From Mesorhizobium loti (GTDB lineage: Bacteria > Pseudomonadota > Alphaproteobacteria > Rhizobiales > Rhizobiaceae): DNA of 64,000 nt. This document shows, piece by piece, positions 48,122 to 59,262 of this stretch (the first letter of the stretch is position 1; each line of letters starts with the position of its first letter). The stretch lies in contig NZ_PJRO01000004.1 in the NCBI RefSeq assembly GCF_002858745.1, positions 310,001 through 374,000 on the forward strand. Reading direction: 5' to 3'. The notes under the pieces are model-generated. The model was not told the DNA's origin. It made no database searches and saw only the letters and a program-made list of their open reading frames with translations. The translations under genes and the position numbers were made by a program.

Positions 48122-49241
48122 GATCGCAGCCACCTCCGCTCCTCCCACGGTCATAGGCCGTTCGCTCTGGGGCGATGCCTGGGCGCGCCTCAAGGCCAAC
48201 CGCGCCGCCATGATCAGCCTTTGCTACCTGATCCTGATGGGTATCGTTTGCGTGGTCGGCCCCTGGTTCGTGCCGCATCAGTACACGACCATCTATTCCG
48301 ACTATGTGCGCACGCCGCCCAGCTTCTCGGCCTATCCGAAGCAAGATATGATCAAGACGGCGCTAGACGACGTGGTCCGGCGCATGCGCGTCAACGTCAA
48401 GGACATGAAACAGGATGGTAGCAATCTCACCATTACGCTGACGTCCTCCAAGCCGATCGATGAACGTTATCTGCGCTATCTTGATCGTTCGGATACGTTC
48501 GACGGGGCACAGATCCTGAGCAAGTCGCCGGAAGGTAATGAACTGGTCATCGGCACGACGGTGCGGCAGGCCTATTTCCTCTTCGGCACAGACAACATTG
48601 GTAGAGACCTGCTGTCTCGGACGCTGGTTGCGGGACGCATTTCACTCGCGATCGGCCTGCTTGCCGGCGTTGTCGCTGTTGTGATTGGCGTGCTTTACGG
48701 CGCTACAGCAGGTTTCTCAGGAGGCAAGATCGACGAGGTGATGATGCGCATCGTCGATGTGCTTTATTCACTGCCCTTCATTTTCTTCGTTATCATGCTG
48801 GTGGTGTTTTTCGGGCGGAACTTCGTGCTGATGTTCCTGGCTGTCGGCGCGGTGTTGTGGCTGGACATGGCACGCATCGTGCGCGGCCAGGCGCTATCCA
48901 TCCGCCGTCAGGAATATGTCCAGGCGGCAGAGGCGCTTGGAGTTGGGCAGCGCGGCATTCTGCTACGCCACGTCATCCCCAATCTGCTCGGACCGGTCGT
49001 CATCTATATGACGTTGCTGGTGCCACAGGTCATCATCCTGGAAAGCTTCCTGTCCTTCCTGGGGCTGGGTGTGCAGGAACCGATGACCAGTTGGGGTGTG
49101 CTTATCTCTGCCGGCGCCAAGAACATCGGCACCGCTAACTGGTTGCTTCTGTTTCCCGCTTTCTTCCTTGTCTCGACGCTGTTCGCACTGAACTTCGTTG
49201 GTGACGGCCTGCGCGATGCGCTCGATCCGAAGGACCGTTGA
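48114..49241 (+). CDS. oppC: Oligopeptide ABC transporter permease OppC
   Basis: 375 residues. A cytoplasmic head and first membrane helix (residues 36-56) are followed by a periplasmic insert of about 100 residues up to FGTDNIGRDLLSR, longer than in enteric OppC. Five further helices and the EAA loop VQAAEALGVGQRGILLRHVIPN follow. The C-terminus FVGDGLRDALDPKDR is canonical. The ATG at 48114 overlaps the end of oppB; oppDF starts one base after the stop. Confidence 0.94.
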   Translation: MTEIAATSAPPTVIGRSLWGDAWARLKANRAAMISLCYLILMGIVCVVGPWFVPHQYTTIYSDYVRTPPSFSAYPKQDMIKTALDDVVRRMRVNVKDMKQDGSNLTITLTSSKPIDERYLRYLDRSDTFDGAQILSKSPEGNELVIGTTVRQAYFLFGTDNIGRDLLSRTLVAGRISLAIGLLAGVVAVVIGVLYGATAGFSGGKIDEVMMRIVDVLYSLPFIFFVIMLVVFFGRNFVLMFLAVGAVLWLDMARIVRGQALSIRRQEYVQAAEALGVGQRGILLRHVIPNLLGPVVIYMTLLVPQVIILESFLSFLGLGVQEPMTSWGVLISAGAKNIGTANWLLLFPAFFLVSTLFALNFVGDGLRDALDPKDR

Positions 49242-49242
49242 G

Positions 49243-50862
<1,620 letters not shown>

Positions 50863-50893
50863 CGCAGCCAGGCTGAATGCGGACTTGATCTAG

Positions 50894-50920
50894 AGAGAGC
50901 CCCCGAACGGGGGCTCTCTT
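50894..50920 (+). terminator. Rho-independent terminator of the opp operon
   Basis: AGAGAGCCCCC at 50894-50904 pairs with GGGGGCTCTCT at 50909-50919 around GAAC, an 11-bp GC-rich stem, followed by TTGTATT. It sits 32 bases after the oppDF stop. The complementary strand can also serve the converging lipoprotein gene. Confidence 0.85.
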
Positions 50921-50943
50921 GTATTGGCGGCAACCAGAGCGTT

Positions 50944-51258
50944 TCAGTAGTTGCCGTTGTAATAGCGCTCATCGCACGGTGCGGTGTAGATGCGGCCGCC
51001 GCGATCCTGATACCGACACATCTCCTGGCCGCGGCGTTGCGGAGTCGTCGCGCTGCCGACGGCCGCGCCGAGAAGCGCGCCGGCACCAGCTCCAATCAGT
51101 GTGCTCTTGGTGTCGCGGCCGATCGCCTGGCCGACCAGCGCGCCGCCGGCGCCGCCAACCAGCGCACCCGTGCCTGCCCGCTGCTGTTGTTCCGATGTCT
51201 CGCAGCCTGCGAGCGCGACCGCCATCAGCATGGCGGCAATAGTGGTATGAAGTCGCAT
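50944..51258 (-). CDS. Glycine-zipper lipoprotein
   Basis: 104 residues. A lipoprotein signal peptide ends in the lipobox LAGCET. The mature part has a Gly/Ala-rich repeated segment (GTGALVGGAGGALVGQAIG, then LIGAGAGALLGAAVGSA) of the glycine-zipper 2TM type, found in outer-membrane SlyB/Rickettsia 17-kDa-like lipoproteins. A short Cys- and Tyr-containing tail follows. It is probably anchored in the outer membrane; its function is unknown. ATG 51258 has GAGAGGA upstream. Confidence 0.85.
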   Translation of the reverse strand: MRLHTTIAAMLMAVALAGCETSEQQQRAGTGALVGGAGGALVGQAIGRDTKSTLIGAGAGALLGAAVGSATTPQRRGQEMCRYQDRGGRIYTAPCDERYYNGNY

Positions 51259-51403
51259 CGAGAATTCCTCTCCACATAGCCCCACGATTGCCCTGAAAGG
51301 CCATTGCGGCGGAACGGGGGCAGGAGAGGATGTCGTGATGGGTGGCAATGCAACGTGATCGATGCCGACAAGTCCGAAATGGGAAGCCAGCCCCGTCTTC
51401 AAG

Positions 51404-51760
51404 TTACCGCAAATTACGCCTGGCGCGTCGCCCCTCCTCGACGCCAAGACGATATGCGGTTCGCTTCAACCATTCATCGGCCTTGGCCTTGCCGTAGGTC
51501 TGGACCCGTTTGCGATATTCCGGTTCGACCTGGCGCATCAGTTGCCGCATGCGTTGTGGCGAAATGCCCGGTCTTGGGGATTGCGGTCGCCGTTGATGGG
51601 TCCGTTGCCGTTGTTGGTGCTGTCTGAGGTTGTCATGGCGTTGTGACTCGAGCTTTGGTGTCAGCCAGTCCATCTGCGCCAGTGCCTGCGAAACGCCAAC
51701 GTCCGGAAGTGGATTGAAAAACAGGGCGATCCCGATCAGAAGCAATGCCGTTCTTTTCAT
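51404..51760 (-). CDS. Small exported basic protein of unknown function
   Basis: 118 residues. The N-terminal 29 residues form a signal peptide ending SQALA. The mature part is rich in Gln, Arg and His (residues 40-70), with MRQLMRQVEPEYRKRVQTYG and ADEWLKRTAYRLG after it. I recognise no domain. GAGGA lies upstream of the ATG at 51760. It is on the same strand as the glycine-zipper gene, 145 bp upstream of it. Confidence 0.6.
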   Translation of the reverse strand: MKRTALLLIGIALFFNPLPDVGVSQALAQMDWLTPKLESQRHDNLRQHQQRQRTHQRRPQSPRPGISPQRMRQLMRQVEPEYRKRVQTYGKAKADEWLKRTAYRLGVEEGRRARRNLR

Positions 51761-52065
51761 GCGTCATTCCTCGATGCCGCTTTGTCAGCCTCGAAGGTAA
51801 TCGGACAGAGGCCTTGCCGGCAATGGAATGATCTCGCTATCGGCACGTCCGTCTTGCGAGCCGTAGATCTCCGTGACTGACATGTTGGATTCGCCACGAA
51901 TATTGGCCGCCAGATTGGGGTGCCGGCACGAAGGACGGGCCGCGTCAGATATGCGACGCGTGATGCGTCTTGCATCGTCACGCGTTCTCATCTTGTCGCA
52001 TGCGCTAAGCCAATGAAATCTCCGGCTTTTTGCAGGGAAATCAGGAAATCGGGAAGGGATCAGGC
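51761..52065. other. 305-bp spacer upstream of the small exported protein
   Basis: Short overlapping frames occur (minus strand, ending at 51757 and 51785), but none has a convincing ribosome site or known domain. AAGCC/GGCTT near 52006-52027 followed by TTT could be a weak plus-strand terminator. Otherwise nothing recognisable. Confidence 0.4.
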
Positions 52066-52142
52066 TGGTCGGAGTGGCAGGATTCGAACCTGCGACCCCA
52101 TCGTCCCGAACGATGTGCGCTACCAGGCTGCGCTACACTCCG
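52066..52142 (-). tRNA. tRNA-Pro (anticodon CGG)
   Basis: On the minus strand, a 7-bp acceptor stem (CGGAGTG with CACTCCG), D arm, anticodon stem CATCG/CGATG with loop TTCGGGA (anticodon CGG), and T arm GCAGG-TTCGAAT-CCTGC fold into a standard cloverleaf. The 3' end is followed by discriminator A and an encoded CCA (52066-52069 on the plus strand read TGGT). Total 77 nt including CCA. Confidence 0.97.
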
Positions 52143-52522
52143 TGACCAGACGGCGGGCTTATAGCCGCCGCGTTCCGTTCCTGCAAGCGGGTATGGTGCA
52201 GTTGCTCGCATTTCATCATCTTTGTCGAGCTTTGTCGGCGTACGGCTTGCTTGGATGAGGTTCGGCCTTATGAAGTTCTGTTGCCGTGACTTTCAGGATC
52301 GCTACCGGAAGCCAGGCCCAATATCCTCGCTTTCGAGACTTCGGGGCTCGTGAAGCCATCGGGTTTCCGAGGCACGAAGCGGGCGCCTGTTCCGCCTGCA
52401 CATCGATCCGAGGCCGACGGCCTGTGTATCGATCGCATCGACGGACGCGGTCGCTGGTAGGGCAGAAGGCCTGGGCTAAATCAAGTGTCTGGGCGTTCTT
52501 TGCGAAATGGATGCACGGCGCT
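52143..52522. other. 380-bp gene-free stretch between tRNA-Pro and betB
   Basis: A CGGCGG/CCGCCG stem lies at 52151-52170, just upstream of the tRNA gene. Overlapping frames on both strands here have no recognisable content. The betB stop is at its right end. I see no integrase or att-like repeat of the tRNA. Confidence 0.45.
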
Positions 52523-53986
52523 CTAATAGGGGCTCGCGACGTCGCCGGTCTCGACATAGACCGACTTCTCCTGCGAGTAGAGCGCCAGCGCCGCTAGTGA
52601 GTTCTCGCGGCCGATGCCCGACTGCTTGAAGCCGCCGAACGGCATCTCGACCGGCGAGAGATTATAGTTGTTGATCCAGCAGGTGCCGGCCTGCAATTCG
52701 GCAATGACACGGTGCGCGCGCGGCAGGTCCCGAGTGAAGACGCCGGCCGAGAGGCCGAATTCGGTGTCGTTGGCGCGGTCGATGACCTCGTCTTCATCCG
52801 TGAAGGACAGCACGCTCATCACCGGCCCGAAGATTTCCTCGCGCGCGATGCGCATCTGGTCGGTGACATTGGTGAAGATGGTCGGCTCGATGAAGAAGCC
52901 GTTTTCGAAACCCTGCAGCTTCGGCTCGCCGCCACCATAGTGCAGCGAAGCGCCATCGGCCTTGCCGATGCCGACATAAGACACGACCTTGTCGTGCTGC
53001 GCCTTGTTGATCAGCGGACCCATCTGCGTTTCGGGGTCAAGCGGGTCGCCGATGCGGATCGCCTTGGTGCGTTCGGTCAGCCGCTCGACGAAGCGGTCAT
53101 GCAGGCCCTTCTGCACGAACACGCGGGTGCCGTTTGAGCAGACCTGGCCCGTCGAATAGAAGTTGCCGAGCATGGCGCCGCCGATGGCGTTCTCGAGGTC
53201 GGCATCATCGAACACGATCAACGGTGATTTGCCACCGAGTTCCATCGTGGCGTGTTTCATCAGGGAACCGGTCAGCGCCAGCACCTTCTTGCCGGTCGGC
53301 ACGGAGCCGGTCAGCGAAACCTTGGCGACCACCTCGTGCGAAGCCAGCGCACCGCCGACATCGCCATAACCCTGCACGACGTTGAACAGTCCATCCGGCA
53401 GGCCGGCTTCGGTGTAGATCTCGGCGAGCGCCAGGGCGGAGAGGGGGGTGTTCTCCGACGGCTTGAACACCATCGCATTGCCCATGGCCAGTGCCGGCGC
53501 AGACTTCCAGCCGGCGCCCTGGATCGGATAGTTCCAGGCGCCGATGCCGACGCACACGCCGAGGGCCTCGCGCCGCGTATAGGCAAACGGGCCGCCGAGG
53601 TCGACATAGTCGCCGGTATAGCTCGCCACCGCGCCGCCGAAATATTCCAGCGCGTCGGCAGCAGACGCCGGATCGGCCACCAGCGTCTCCTGGATCGCCT
53701 TCCCGGTGTCCAGCGTCTCGATACGAGCAAGCTCCGCATTGCGGGCGCGCAGGATGTCGGCGGCGCGGCGCAGGATACGGCCGCGCTCCACCGGCTTCAG
53801 CCGTGCCCAGGCTGGCTGCGCGGCGCGTGCTGCCTCCACGGCCAGTTCGACGATGTTGGGTGTGGCCGAATGCAGCGTCGCGATCGTCTCGCCGGTCGCC
53901 GGATAGATCACCGGCAGAGGCGCGCCCTGTTCGTCGTCAACGAAACGGCCATTGATGTAGTGCGATGCCTTGGGCTGCGCGCGCAT
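52523..53986 (-). CDS. betB: Betaine aldehyde dehydrogenase
   Basis: 487 residues of the aldehyde dehydrogenase family. It oxidises betaine aldehyde to glycine betaine with NAD. The catalytic Glu is in [15 protein letters not shown], the catalytic Cys in [12 protein letters not shown], and the terminal [16 protein letters not shown] is typical of the BetB clade. CGGAGT precedes the ATG at 53986. It is the last gene of the betI-betC-betA-betB operon, 50 bp after betA. Confidence 0.95.
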   Translation of the reverse strand: MRAQPKASHYINGRFVDDEQGAPLPVIYPATGETIATLHSATPNIVELAVEAARAAQPAWARLKPVERGRILRRAADILRARNAELARIETLDTGKAIQETLVADPASAADALEYFGGAVASYTGDYVDLGGPFAYTRREALGVCVGIGAWNYPIQGAGWKSAPALAMGNAMVFKPSENTPLSALALAEIYTEAGLPDGLFNVVQGYGDVGGALASHEVVAKVSLTGSVPTGKKVLALTGSLMKHATMELGGKSPLIVFDDADLENAIGGAMLGNFYSTGQVCSNGTRVFVQKGLHDRFVERLTERTKAIRIGDPLDPETQMGPLINKAQHDKVVSYVGIGKADGASLHYGGGEPKLQGFENGFFIEPTIFTNVTDQMRIAREEIFGPVMSVLSFTDEDEVIDRANDTEFGLSAGVFTRDLPRAHRVIAELQAGTCWINNYNLSPVEMPFGGFKQSGIGRENSLAALALYSQEKSVYVETGDVASPY

Positions 53987-54036
53987 GGGATACTCCGAAA
54001 TTCTGTAGTCCGCCGGATGGGATGGCCAATGATGCT

Positions 54037-55689
54037 CTATCTGTCAGAGACCTGCCAGCGCGGATTGATCCAGGGCTCCTGGTTCGAAGGCGCGAGCGGT
54101 GTTCGGCCGAGAATATGGTCAGCCGCCTTCTCACCGGTCATGATCGACGGCGCGTTGAGGTTGCCATTGGTGACGCGCGGGAAAATCGAAGAATCGGCGA
54201 CCCGCAATCCGTCGACGCCGATGACCCTGCATTCGGGATCAACCACCGCATGCAGATCGTCGGCGCGGCCGATGCGGCATGTGCCGCAAGGGTGATAGGC
54301 GCTCTCGGCATGCGAGCGGATGAAGGCGTCCAGTTGATCGTCGCTCTGCACATGGCTGCCCGGCGAGATTTCCTGACCACGGAACGGATCGAAGGCGGCC
54401 TGTCCGAAAATTTCGCGGGTGAGGCGGATACAGTGGCGAAAGTCCTTCCAGTCGTCGGCGTGCGACATGTAGTTGAAGCGGATCACCGGCTTGGCGGCAG
54501 GGTCATGCGAGCGCAGCGTAATTGAGCCGCGTGACTTCGACCGCATCGGCCCGACATGCGCCTGGAAGCCGTGCGATTTGGCAACCGCCTTGCCGTCATA
54601 ACGCACGGCGGCCGGGATGAAATGATATTGGATGTCGGGATAGTCGACACCCGGTGCCGAACGCACGAAAGCCGCCGCCTCGAAATGATTGGTGGCGCCC
54701 AGCCCGCTCTTGAAGAACAGCCACCGCGCGCCGATCAGCGCCTTGGAAAAGGGGTTGAGGATCGAGTTCAGCGTGATCGGTTGGGTCGCTTCCTGCTGGA
54801 TGTAAAGCTCCATGTGGTCCTGCAGGTTCTGACCGACGCCGGGTCGATCGGCGACGACAGGAATGCCGTGTTCGGCCAGGTGTCGCGCGGGGCCGATGCC
54901 GGACAGCATCAGGATCTTGGGTGAATTGATGGAGGAGGCTGCAACGATCACCTCACGCCGCGCTTTAACGACCTGAATCTGTTTGCGAGCTTCGATCTCG
55001 ACGCCGACGGCACGTTGATTCTCGATGATCACACGCCGGGCGAAGCCTTTGACGAGACTCACGTTTTGCCGCTTCAGCGCGGGCTTCAGATAGGCATTCG
55101 CCGCCGACCAGCGCTGGCCGCTGCGGATGGTCTGCTCCATCGGACCGAAGCCTTCCTGCTTGGCGCCGTTGTAGTCGTCCGTCAGTTCGAAGCCGGCCTG
55201 GCGGCCAGCTTCGATGAAGGCAGCATAGAGCGGATTGGTGCGGGCGCCGCGTTGCACATGCAGCGGACCACCTTGGCCGCGCCAGCCATCCTCTCCGCCG
55301 TGGCTGTCCTCCATGCGTTTGAAGTAGGGCAGCACGTCGGCATAGCTCCAGCCGGTTGCGCCCTGTTCGGACCAATGGTCGAAGTCGTGGGCGTGGCCGC
55401 GCACATAGACCATGCCGTTTATGGAGGACGACCCTCCGATCACCTTGCCACGCGGTGTTGCGAGAATGCGCCCGCCGAGATGCGGCTCCGGCTCCGAGGC
55501 GAAACCCCAATCGTAGAGCGGCATGTTGAGCGGGATCGACAGCGCCGACGGCATCTGGATGAGGGGCCCGGCATCGGAGCCGCCATATTCGATGACGATC
55601 ACCGAATGCTTGCCATCTTCGGAAAGGCGATATGCCATGGCCGAGCCGGCCGAGCCGGAGCCGATGATGACGAAATCCGCTTCGAGCAT
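54037..55689 (-). CDS. betA: Choline dehydrogenase
   Basis: 550 residues of the GMC oxidoreductase family. The FAD-binding N-terminus is [18 protein letters not shown], then [18 protein letters not shown] and HPCGTCRIG, which contains the active-site His. It oxidises choline to betaine aldehyde at the inner membrane. Its ATG overlaps the betC stop by one base (TAATG), with GAGGGGTGA upstream, so choline released by BetC is processed by a co-translated enzyme. Confidence 0.95.
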   Translation of the reverse strand: MLEADFVIIGSGSAGSAMAYRLSEDGKHSVIVIEYGGSDAGPLIQMPSALSIPLNMPLYDWGFASEPEPHLGGRILATPRGKVIGGSSSINGMVYVRGHAHDFDHWSEQGATGWSYADVLPYFKRMEDSHGGEDGWRGQGGPLHVQRGARTNPLYAAFIEAGRQAGFELTDDYNGAKQEGFGPMEQTIRSGQRWSAANAYLKPALKRQNVSLVKGFARRVIIENQRAVGVEIEARKQIQVVKARREVIVAASSINSPKILMLSGIGPARHLAEHGIPVVADRPGVGQNLQDHMELYIQQEATQPITLNSILNPFSKALIGARWLFFKSGLGATNHFEAAAFVRSAPGVDYPDIQYHFIPAAVRYDGKAVAKSHGFQAHVGPMRSKSRGSITLRSHDPAAKPVIRFNYMSHADDWKDFRHCIRLTREIFGQAAFDPFRGQEISPGSHVQSDDQLDAFIRSHAESAYHPCGTCRIGRADDLHAVVDPECRVIGVDGLRVADSSIFPRVTNGNLNAPSIMTGEKAADHILGRTPLAPSNQEPWINPRWQVSDR

Positions 55690-57215
55690 TATTCACCCCT
55701 CGGAAAGCGCTTGTCCGCTTCGAGCGTGTCGAGATTCATGTGGTTGCGCATGTAGCGCTCGGACGCCTTCTGCAGTGGCTGAAATTCCCACGGGTAGTAG
55801 GCGCCGTTGCGCAGTGCCGGGTAGACGACCCATCGCCGTGCCTGGCTCTCGCGCACTGCGGCATCGAATGCGCTCATATCCCAGCGCAAGCGCACTTTTT
55901 CCATAAGCGCGGCCGCCACAGCGACATGGTCGGGATCACTGGCCAGGTTGATGCGCTCGTGCGGGTCCTGTTCCAGGTCGAACAGTTGCGGCGGGTCGAT
56001 CTCGCAATGCACGAATTTGTAGCGACCCTCGCGAATCGCCACCATCGGCGCGCAGGTGCCTTCGGCGGCATATTCCATCAGCACCGGCTCGCTGCGCTCG
56101 CCGTCTTGCAGCAGTGGCGTCAGCGACTGTCCGTCGGTCCAGGGCATAATGGCGGCGATATTGATGCCGGCGAGGTCGCACAGGGTCGGGCAAAGGTCGA
56201 GGTTCGAAACCGGCGTGTCGATGCGGGCGGGGCGGATGTCCTTGCCCGCGATCATCAACGGCACACGAGCCGAGCCTTCGTGGAAGCACATCTTGAACCA
56301 CAGGCCGCGCTCGCCCAGCATGTCGCCATGATCGGATGCGAAGACGACGATGGTATCGTCGGCCATGCGGGTGCGTTCGAGCACGGAAAGCAGCTCGCCG
56401 ATCTTGTCGTCGAGATATGAAATATTGGCGAAATAGCCCTGTCGGGCACGACGGACATGCCCAGGTGTGATCGAGAAGCTGTCGTAGTCGCTGGCTTTGT
56501 AAAGCCGCTGCGAATGCGGGTCCTGTTTCTCGTATGGGATGAAGCCAACCTCAGGCTCGAGCGCCGGGCAATCTTCATAAAGGTCCCAGTATTGGCGGCG
56601 TGCGACATAAGGGTCGTGCGGATGGGTGAAGGAGACAGTCAGGCACCAGGGGCGGCGCTGCAGATCATCCGAAGTGCGGGCGAAATCGTAGAGCTTCTGC
56701 TGGGCGTGGAAGGAGACCTCGTCGTCATATTCCATTTGGTTGGTGATCTCGGCGACGCCCGCGCCAGTCACCGAACCCAGATTGTGGTACCACCAGTCGA
56801 TACGCTCGCCGGGCTTGCGGTAATCCGGTGTCCAGCCGAAATCGGCTGGGTAGATATCGGTGGTCAGCCGCTCCTCGAAGCCGTGCATCTGGTCCGGCCC
56901 AACGAAATGCATCTTGCCCGAGAGCACGGTGTGGTAGCCGGCCGCGCGCAGATGGTGTGCGAAGGTCGGGATGGAGGAGGGGAACTCGGCGGCATTGTCG
57001 TAGACGCCGTTGCGCGACGGCAATTGTCCGCTCATGAAGGCGGCGCGTCCGGGCGCGCAGAGCGGCGAGGCGGTGTAGTTGTTGCGGAATCGCGCCGAGC
57101 GTGCGGCCAGCGCCTTGAGGTTCGGCGCATGCAGGAAGTCCGCCGGCCCATCTGGAAACAGGGTTCCGGCAAGCTGGTCGACCATGATGATCAGGATATT
57201 GGGCGCTTTTGTCAT
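55689..57215 (-). CDS. betC: Choline sulfatase
   Basis: 508 residues of the type I sulfatase family. Cys53 in the signature [11 protein letters not shown] would be converted to formylglycine. Metal ligands are in IIMVDQ and [11 protein letters not shown]. The C-terminal [14 protein letters not shown] extension is characteristic of choline sulfatases. It hydrolyses choline-O-sulfate to choline and sulfate in the cytoplasm (no signal peptide). It overlaps betI by 4 bp and betA by one. Sulfate release ties it loosely to the cysDNCQ module elsewhere in the window. Confidence 0.95.
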   Translation of the reverse strand: MTKAPNILIIMVDQLAGTLFPDGPADFLHAPNLKALAARSARFRNNYTASPLCAPGRAAFMSGQLPSRNGVYDNAAEFPSSIPTFAHHLRAAGYHTVLSGKMHFVGPDQMHGFEERLTTDIYPADFGWTPDYRKPGERIDWWYHNLGSVTGAGVAEITNQMEYDDEVSFHAQQKLYDFARTSDDLQRRPWCLTVSFTHPHDPYVARRQYWDLYEDCPALEPEVGFIPYEKQDPHSQRLYKASDYDSFSITPGHVRRARQGYFANISYLDDKIGELLSVLERTRMADDTIVVFASDHGDMLGERGLWFKMCFHEGSARVPLMIAGKDIRPARIDTPVSNLDLCPTLCDLAGINIAAIMPWTDGQSLTPLLQDGERSEPVLMEYAAEGTCAPMVAIREGRYKFVHCEIDPPQLFDLEQDPHERINLASDPDHVAVAAALMEKVRLRWDMSAFDAAVRESQARRWVVYPALRNGAYYPWEFQPLQKASERYMRNHMNLDTLEADKRFPRGE

Positions 57216-57796
57216 CGGATCTGCGCCAGCTTGGCGTCGATATAGTCCTCCACCAGAGCACCGGCGCTGAGTGGATTGGGGAGGCCGTCGCGCAGCGCCC
57301 GGCGGATGTAGAGCCCGTCGATCATGGCGGCGATCGCTTCGGCCATGCGCGCGGCCTCGTCGCGAGACACCAGCGGCAGCAGCCCGCTCATCAGGTTGGA
57401 ATGCAGCCGGCGCGCATAGATGCGCAGCAGCCGTCTCAGCGAGAGCGAGTTCTGTGCTTCGACATAGAAGGCGAGCCAGGCATGCACCGTTTCTTCGCGG
57501 AACTGGCCGGCATTGAAGTTAACCCCGACGATTGCCGAGAGCCGTTCACGTGGCGTGCCGGCTTTGCCGAGGGCTGCTATTGTGTCGGTGCCGAGATCGG
57601 CCAGCAGATGTCGCATCGTGGCGAGCAGCAGCTCTTCCTTCGGCCCGAAATAGTGATGGGCAAGTGCGGAGGAAACGCCGGCGCGGTCGGCGATTTCCGA
57701 CATTGTGACGTTGAGTGATCCACGCTCGCCGATGGCTGAGATCGTCGCGTCGATCAGCGCCTTGCGGCGCAGTGGTTCCATTCCGATTTTCGGCAT
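57212..57796 (-). CDS. betI: TetR-family repressor BetI
   Basis: 194 residues. The N-terminal helix-turn-helix reads [20 protein letters not shown]. The C-terminal ligand domain is of the BetI type, including [21 protein letters not shown]. BetI represses the bet genes and is relieved by choline. It leads the operon with AGGGAG upstream of its ATG. A 10-bp inverted repeat lies 27 bases upstream. Confidence 0.93.
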   Translation of the reverse strand: MPKIGMEPLRRKALIDATISAIGERGSLNVTMSEIADRAGVSSALAHHYFGPKEELLLATMRHLLADLGTDTIAALGKAGTPRERLSAIVGVNFNAGQFREETVHAWLAFYVEAQNSLSLRRLLRIYARRLHSNLMSGLLPLVSRDEAARMAEAIAAMIDGLYIRRALRDGLPNPLSAGALVEDYIDAKLAQIR

Positions 57797-57822
57797 GATG
57801 GTATCTCCCTAGGCCAGGTTAT

Positions 57823-57850
57823 TTTTTATTGACTCGTCAATCAATAAAAA
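57823..57850. promoter_or_regulatory. BetI operator
   Basis: TTTTTATTGA at 57823-57832 and TCAATAAAAA at 57841-57850 are perfect 10-bp arms. Inside lies a second dyad, TTGAC-TC-GTCAA (57829-57840). The position just upstream of betI and the TTGA/TCAA arms fit an autoregulated BetI site. Confidence 0.7.
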
Positions 57851-58014
57851 TACCGTCATGCATTTTGGTCATTGCGACGCGAGACGAGCTAAGCCTTCTT
57901 CCCCACGGGGGAACATTCGCAACTCTTGGTGATTGGCCTATATGTTCAGGATTGAACAGTTACCGCGCCGGGCCTAATATGCTAGGAAAGGCAAGGCCAA
58001 TCTGGAGAACTCCC

Positions 58015-59181
58015 ATGACCGCAAGCATCGTTGGCTGGGCGCATTCACGCTTCGGCAAGCTGGAGGGCGAGACGCTCGAAGGCATGATCACCAAGGTCGC
58101 CGCGGAGGCGCTCGAACATGCCGGCATCGGGCCAGGCGATGTCGACGAAATCGTGCTCGGCCATTTCAATGCCGGTTTTTCACCGCAGGATTTTACCGCC
58201 AGCCTTGTGCTGCAGGCCGACGACCGGCTGCGCTTCAAGCCGGCCACCCGCGTCGAGAATGCCTGCGCCACCGGTTCGGCGGCAGTTCGGCAAGGCATTC
58301 GTGCCATTGATGCCAATGCCGCCCGCATCGTGCTGGTGGTCGGGGCCGAGCAGATGACGACGACGCCGGGGCCTGAGATCGGCAAGAACCTGCTCAAGGC
58401 CTCTTACCTACCGGAAGACGGCGACACGCCGGCCGGTTTCGCCGGTGTCTTCGGCAAGATCGCGCATGCTTACTTCCAGCGCTACGGTGACCAGTCCGAC
58501 GCGTTGGCCATGATTGCCGCCAAGAACCACAAGAACGGCGTCGAAAATCCCTATGCGCAGATGCGCAAGGATTTCGGCTTCGACTTCTGCCGCCAGGAGA
58601 GCGAGAAGAACCCGTTCGTGGCTGGCCCGTTGAAGCGCACCGACTGTTCCCTGGTTTCGGACGGCGCAGCGGCACTGGTGCTTGCCGATACCGACACCGC
58701 GCTCAGGATGCGCCGCGCCATCACTTTCCGCGCCAACGAGCATGTGCAGGACTTCCTGCCGATGTCGAAGCGCGACATCCTCGCTTTCGAAGGCTGCGAA
58801 CAGGCCTGGGAGCGTGCACTGAAGAAAGCTGGCGTCACACTGGGTGACCTTTCCTTCGTCGAGACGCATGACTGCTTCACCATCGCGGAACTCATCGAGT
58901 ATGAAGCGATGGGGCTGGCCAAGCCGGGTGAGGGCGCGAAGCTGGCGCTCGAGGGTTACACCGCCAAGGACGGCAAGCTGCCGATTAATCCTTCAGGTGG
59001 CCTGAAGGCCAAAGGCCATCCGATCGGTGCCACCGGCGTTTCCATGCATGTGCTGACAGCTATGCAGCTTGCCGGCGAGGCTGGCGGCATCCAGGTGAAG
59101 GATGCCAAACTCGGCGGCATCTTCAATATGGGCGGCGCCGCCGTCGCCAACTACGTCTCGATCCTCGATCGTATCCGTTAG
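58015..59181 (+). CDS. Thiolase, SCP2/acetyl-CoA acetyltransferase type
   Basis: 388 residues of the thiolase superfamily. The nucleophile Cys is in VENACATGSAA. The second half has ETHDCFTIAELIEYEA, and the catalytic His is in KAKGHPIGATG. These features place it in the SCPx-like branch, which handles branched or sterol-side-chain acyl-CoA or acetoacetyl-CoA. The usual second catalytic Cys near the C-terminus (CGG) is replaced here by NMGGAAV, as in this branch. ATG 58015 has TGGAG upstream. It is alone, divergent from betI, and ends at a strong hairpin. Confidence 0.9.
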   Translation: MTASIVGWAHSRFGKLEGETLEGMITKVAAEALEHAGIGPGDVDEIVLGHFNAGFSPQDFTASLVLQADDRLRFKPATRVENACATGSAAVRQGIRAIDANAARIVLVVGAEQMTTTPGPEIGKNLLKASYLPEDGDTPAGFAGVFGKIAHAYFQRYGDQSDALAMIAAKNHKNGVENPYAQMRKDFGFDFCRQESEKNPFVAGPLKRTDCSLVSDGAAALVLADTDTALRMRRAITFRANEHVQDFLPMSKRDILAFEGCEQAWERALKKAGVTLGDLSFVETHDCFTIAELIEYEAMGLAKPGEGAKLALEGYTAKDGKLPINPSGGLKAKGHPIGATGVSMHVLTAMQLAGEAGGIQVKDAKLGGIFNMGGAAVANYVSILDRIR

Positions 59182-59196
59182 GACGTTTTGAAAATC

Positions 59197-59231
59197 AAAG
59201 AGGCCGGCTTGCAACGCAGGCCGGCCTCTTT
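59197..59231. terminator. Bidirectional terminator after the thiolase gene
   Basis: AAAGAGGCCGGC at 59197-59208 pairs with GCCGGCCTCTTT at 59220-59231, a 12-bp perfect stem with an 11-nt loop and T/A tracts on both sides. It lies between the convergent thiolase and NCS1 permease genes. Confidence 0.85.
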
Positions 59232-59262
59232 GTTTCTCAACACATCCCAATCGGGCACTCGG

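Noticed and set aside
51785..51991. Small minus-strand frame, with a possible 32-residue product from 51883
   Set aside because: No ribosome binding site and no recognisable domain.
52066..52142. tRNA-Pro as the attachment site of an integrated island
   Set aside because: No integrase, no repeat of the tRNA 3' end was seen nearby, and flanking genes are ordinary chromosomal operons.
52216..52597. Overlapping frames on both strands upstream of the tRNA
   Set aside because: Composition is noise-like, neither has a ribosome site or known motif, and they run into betB.
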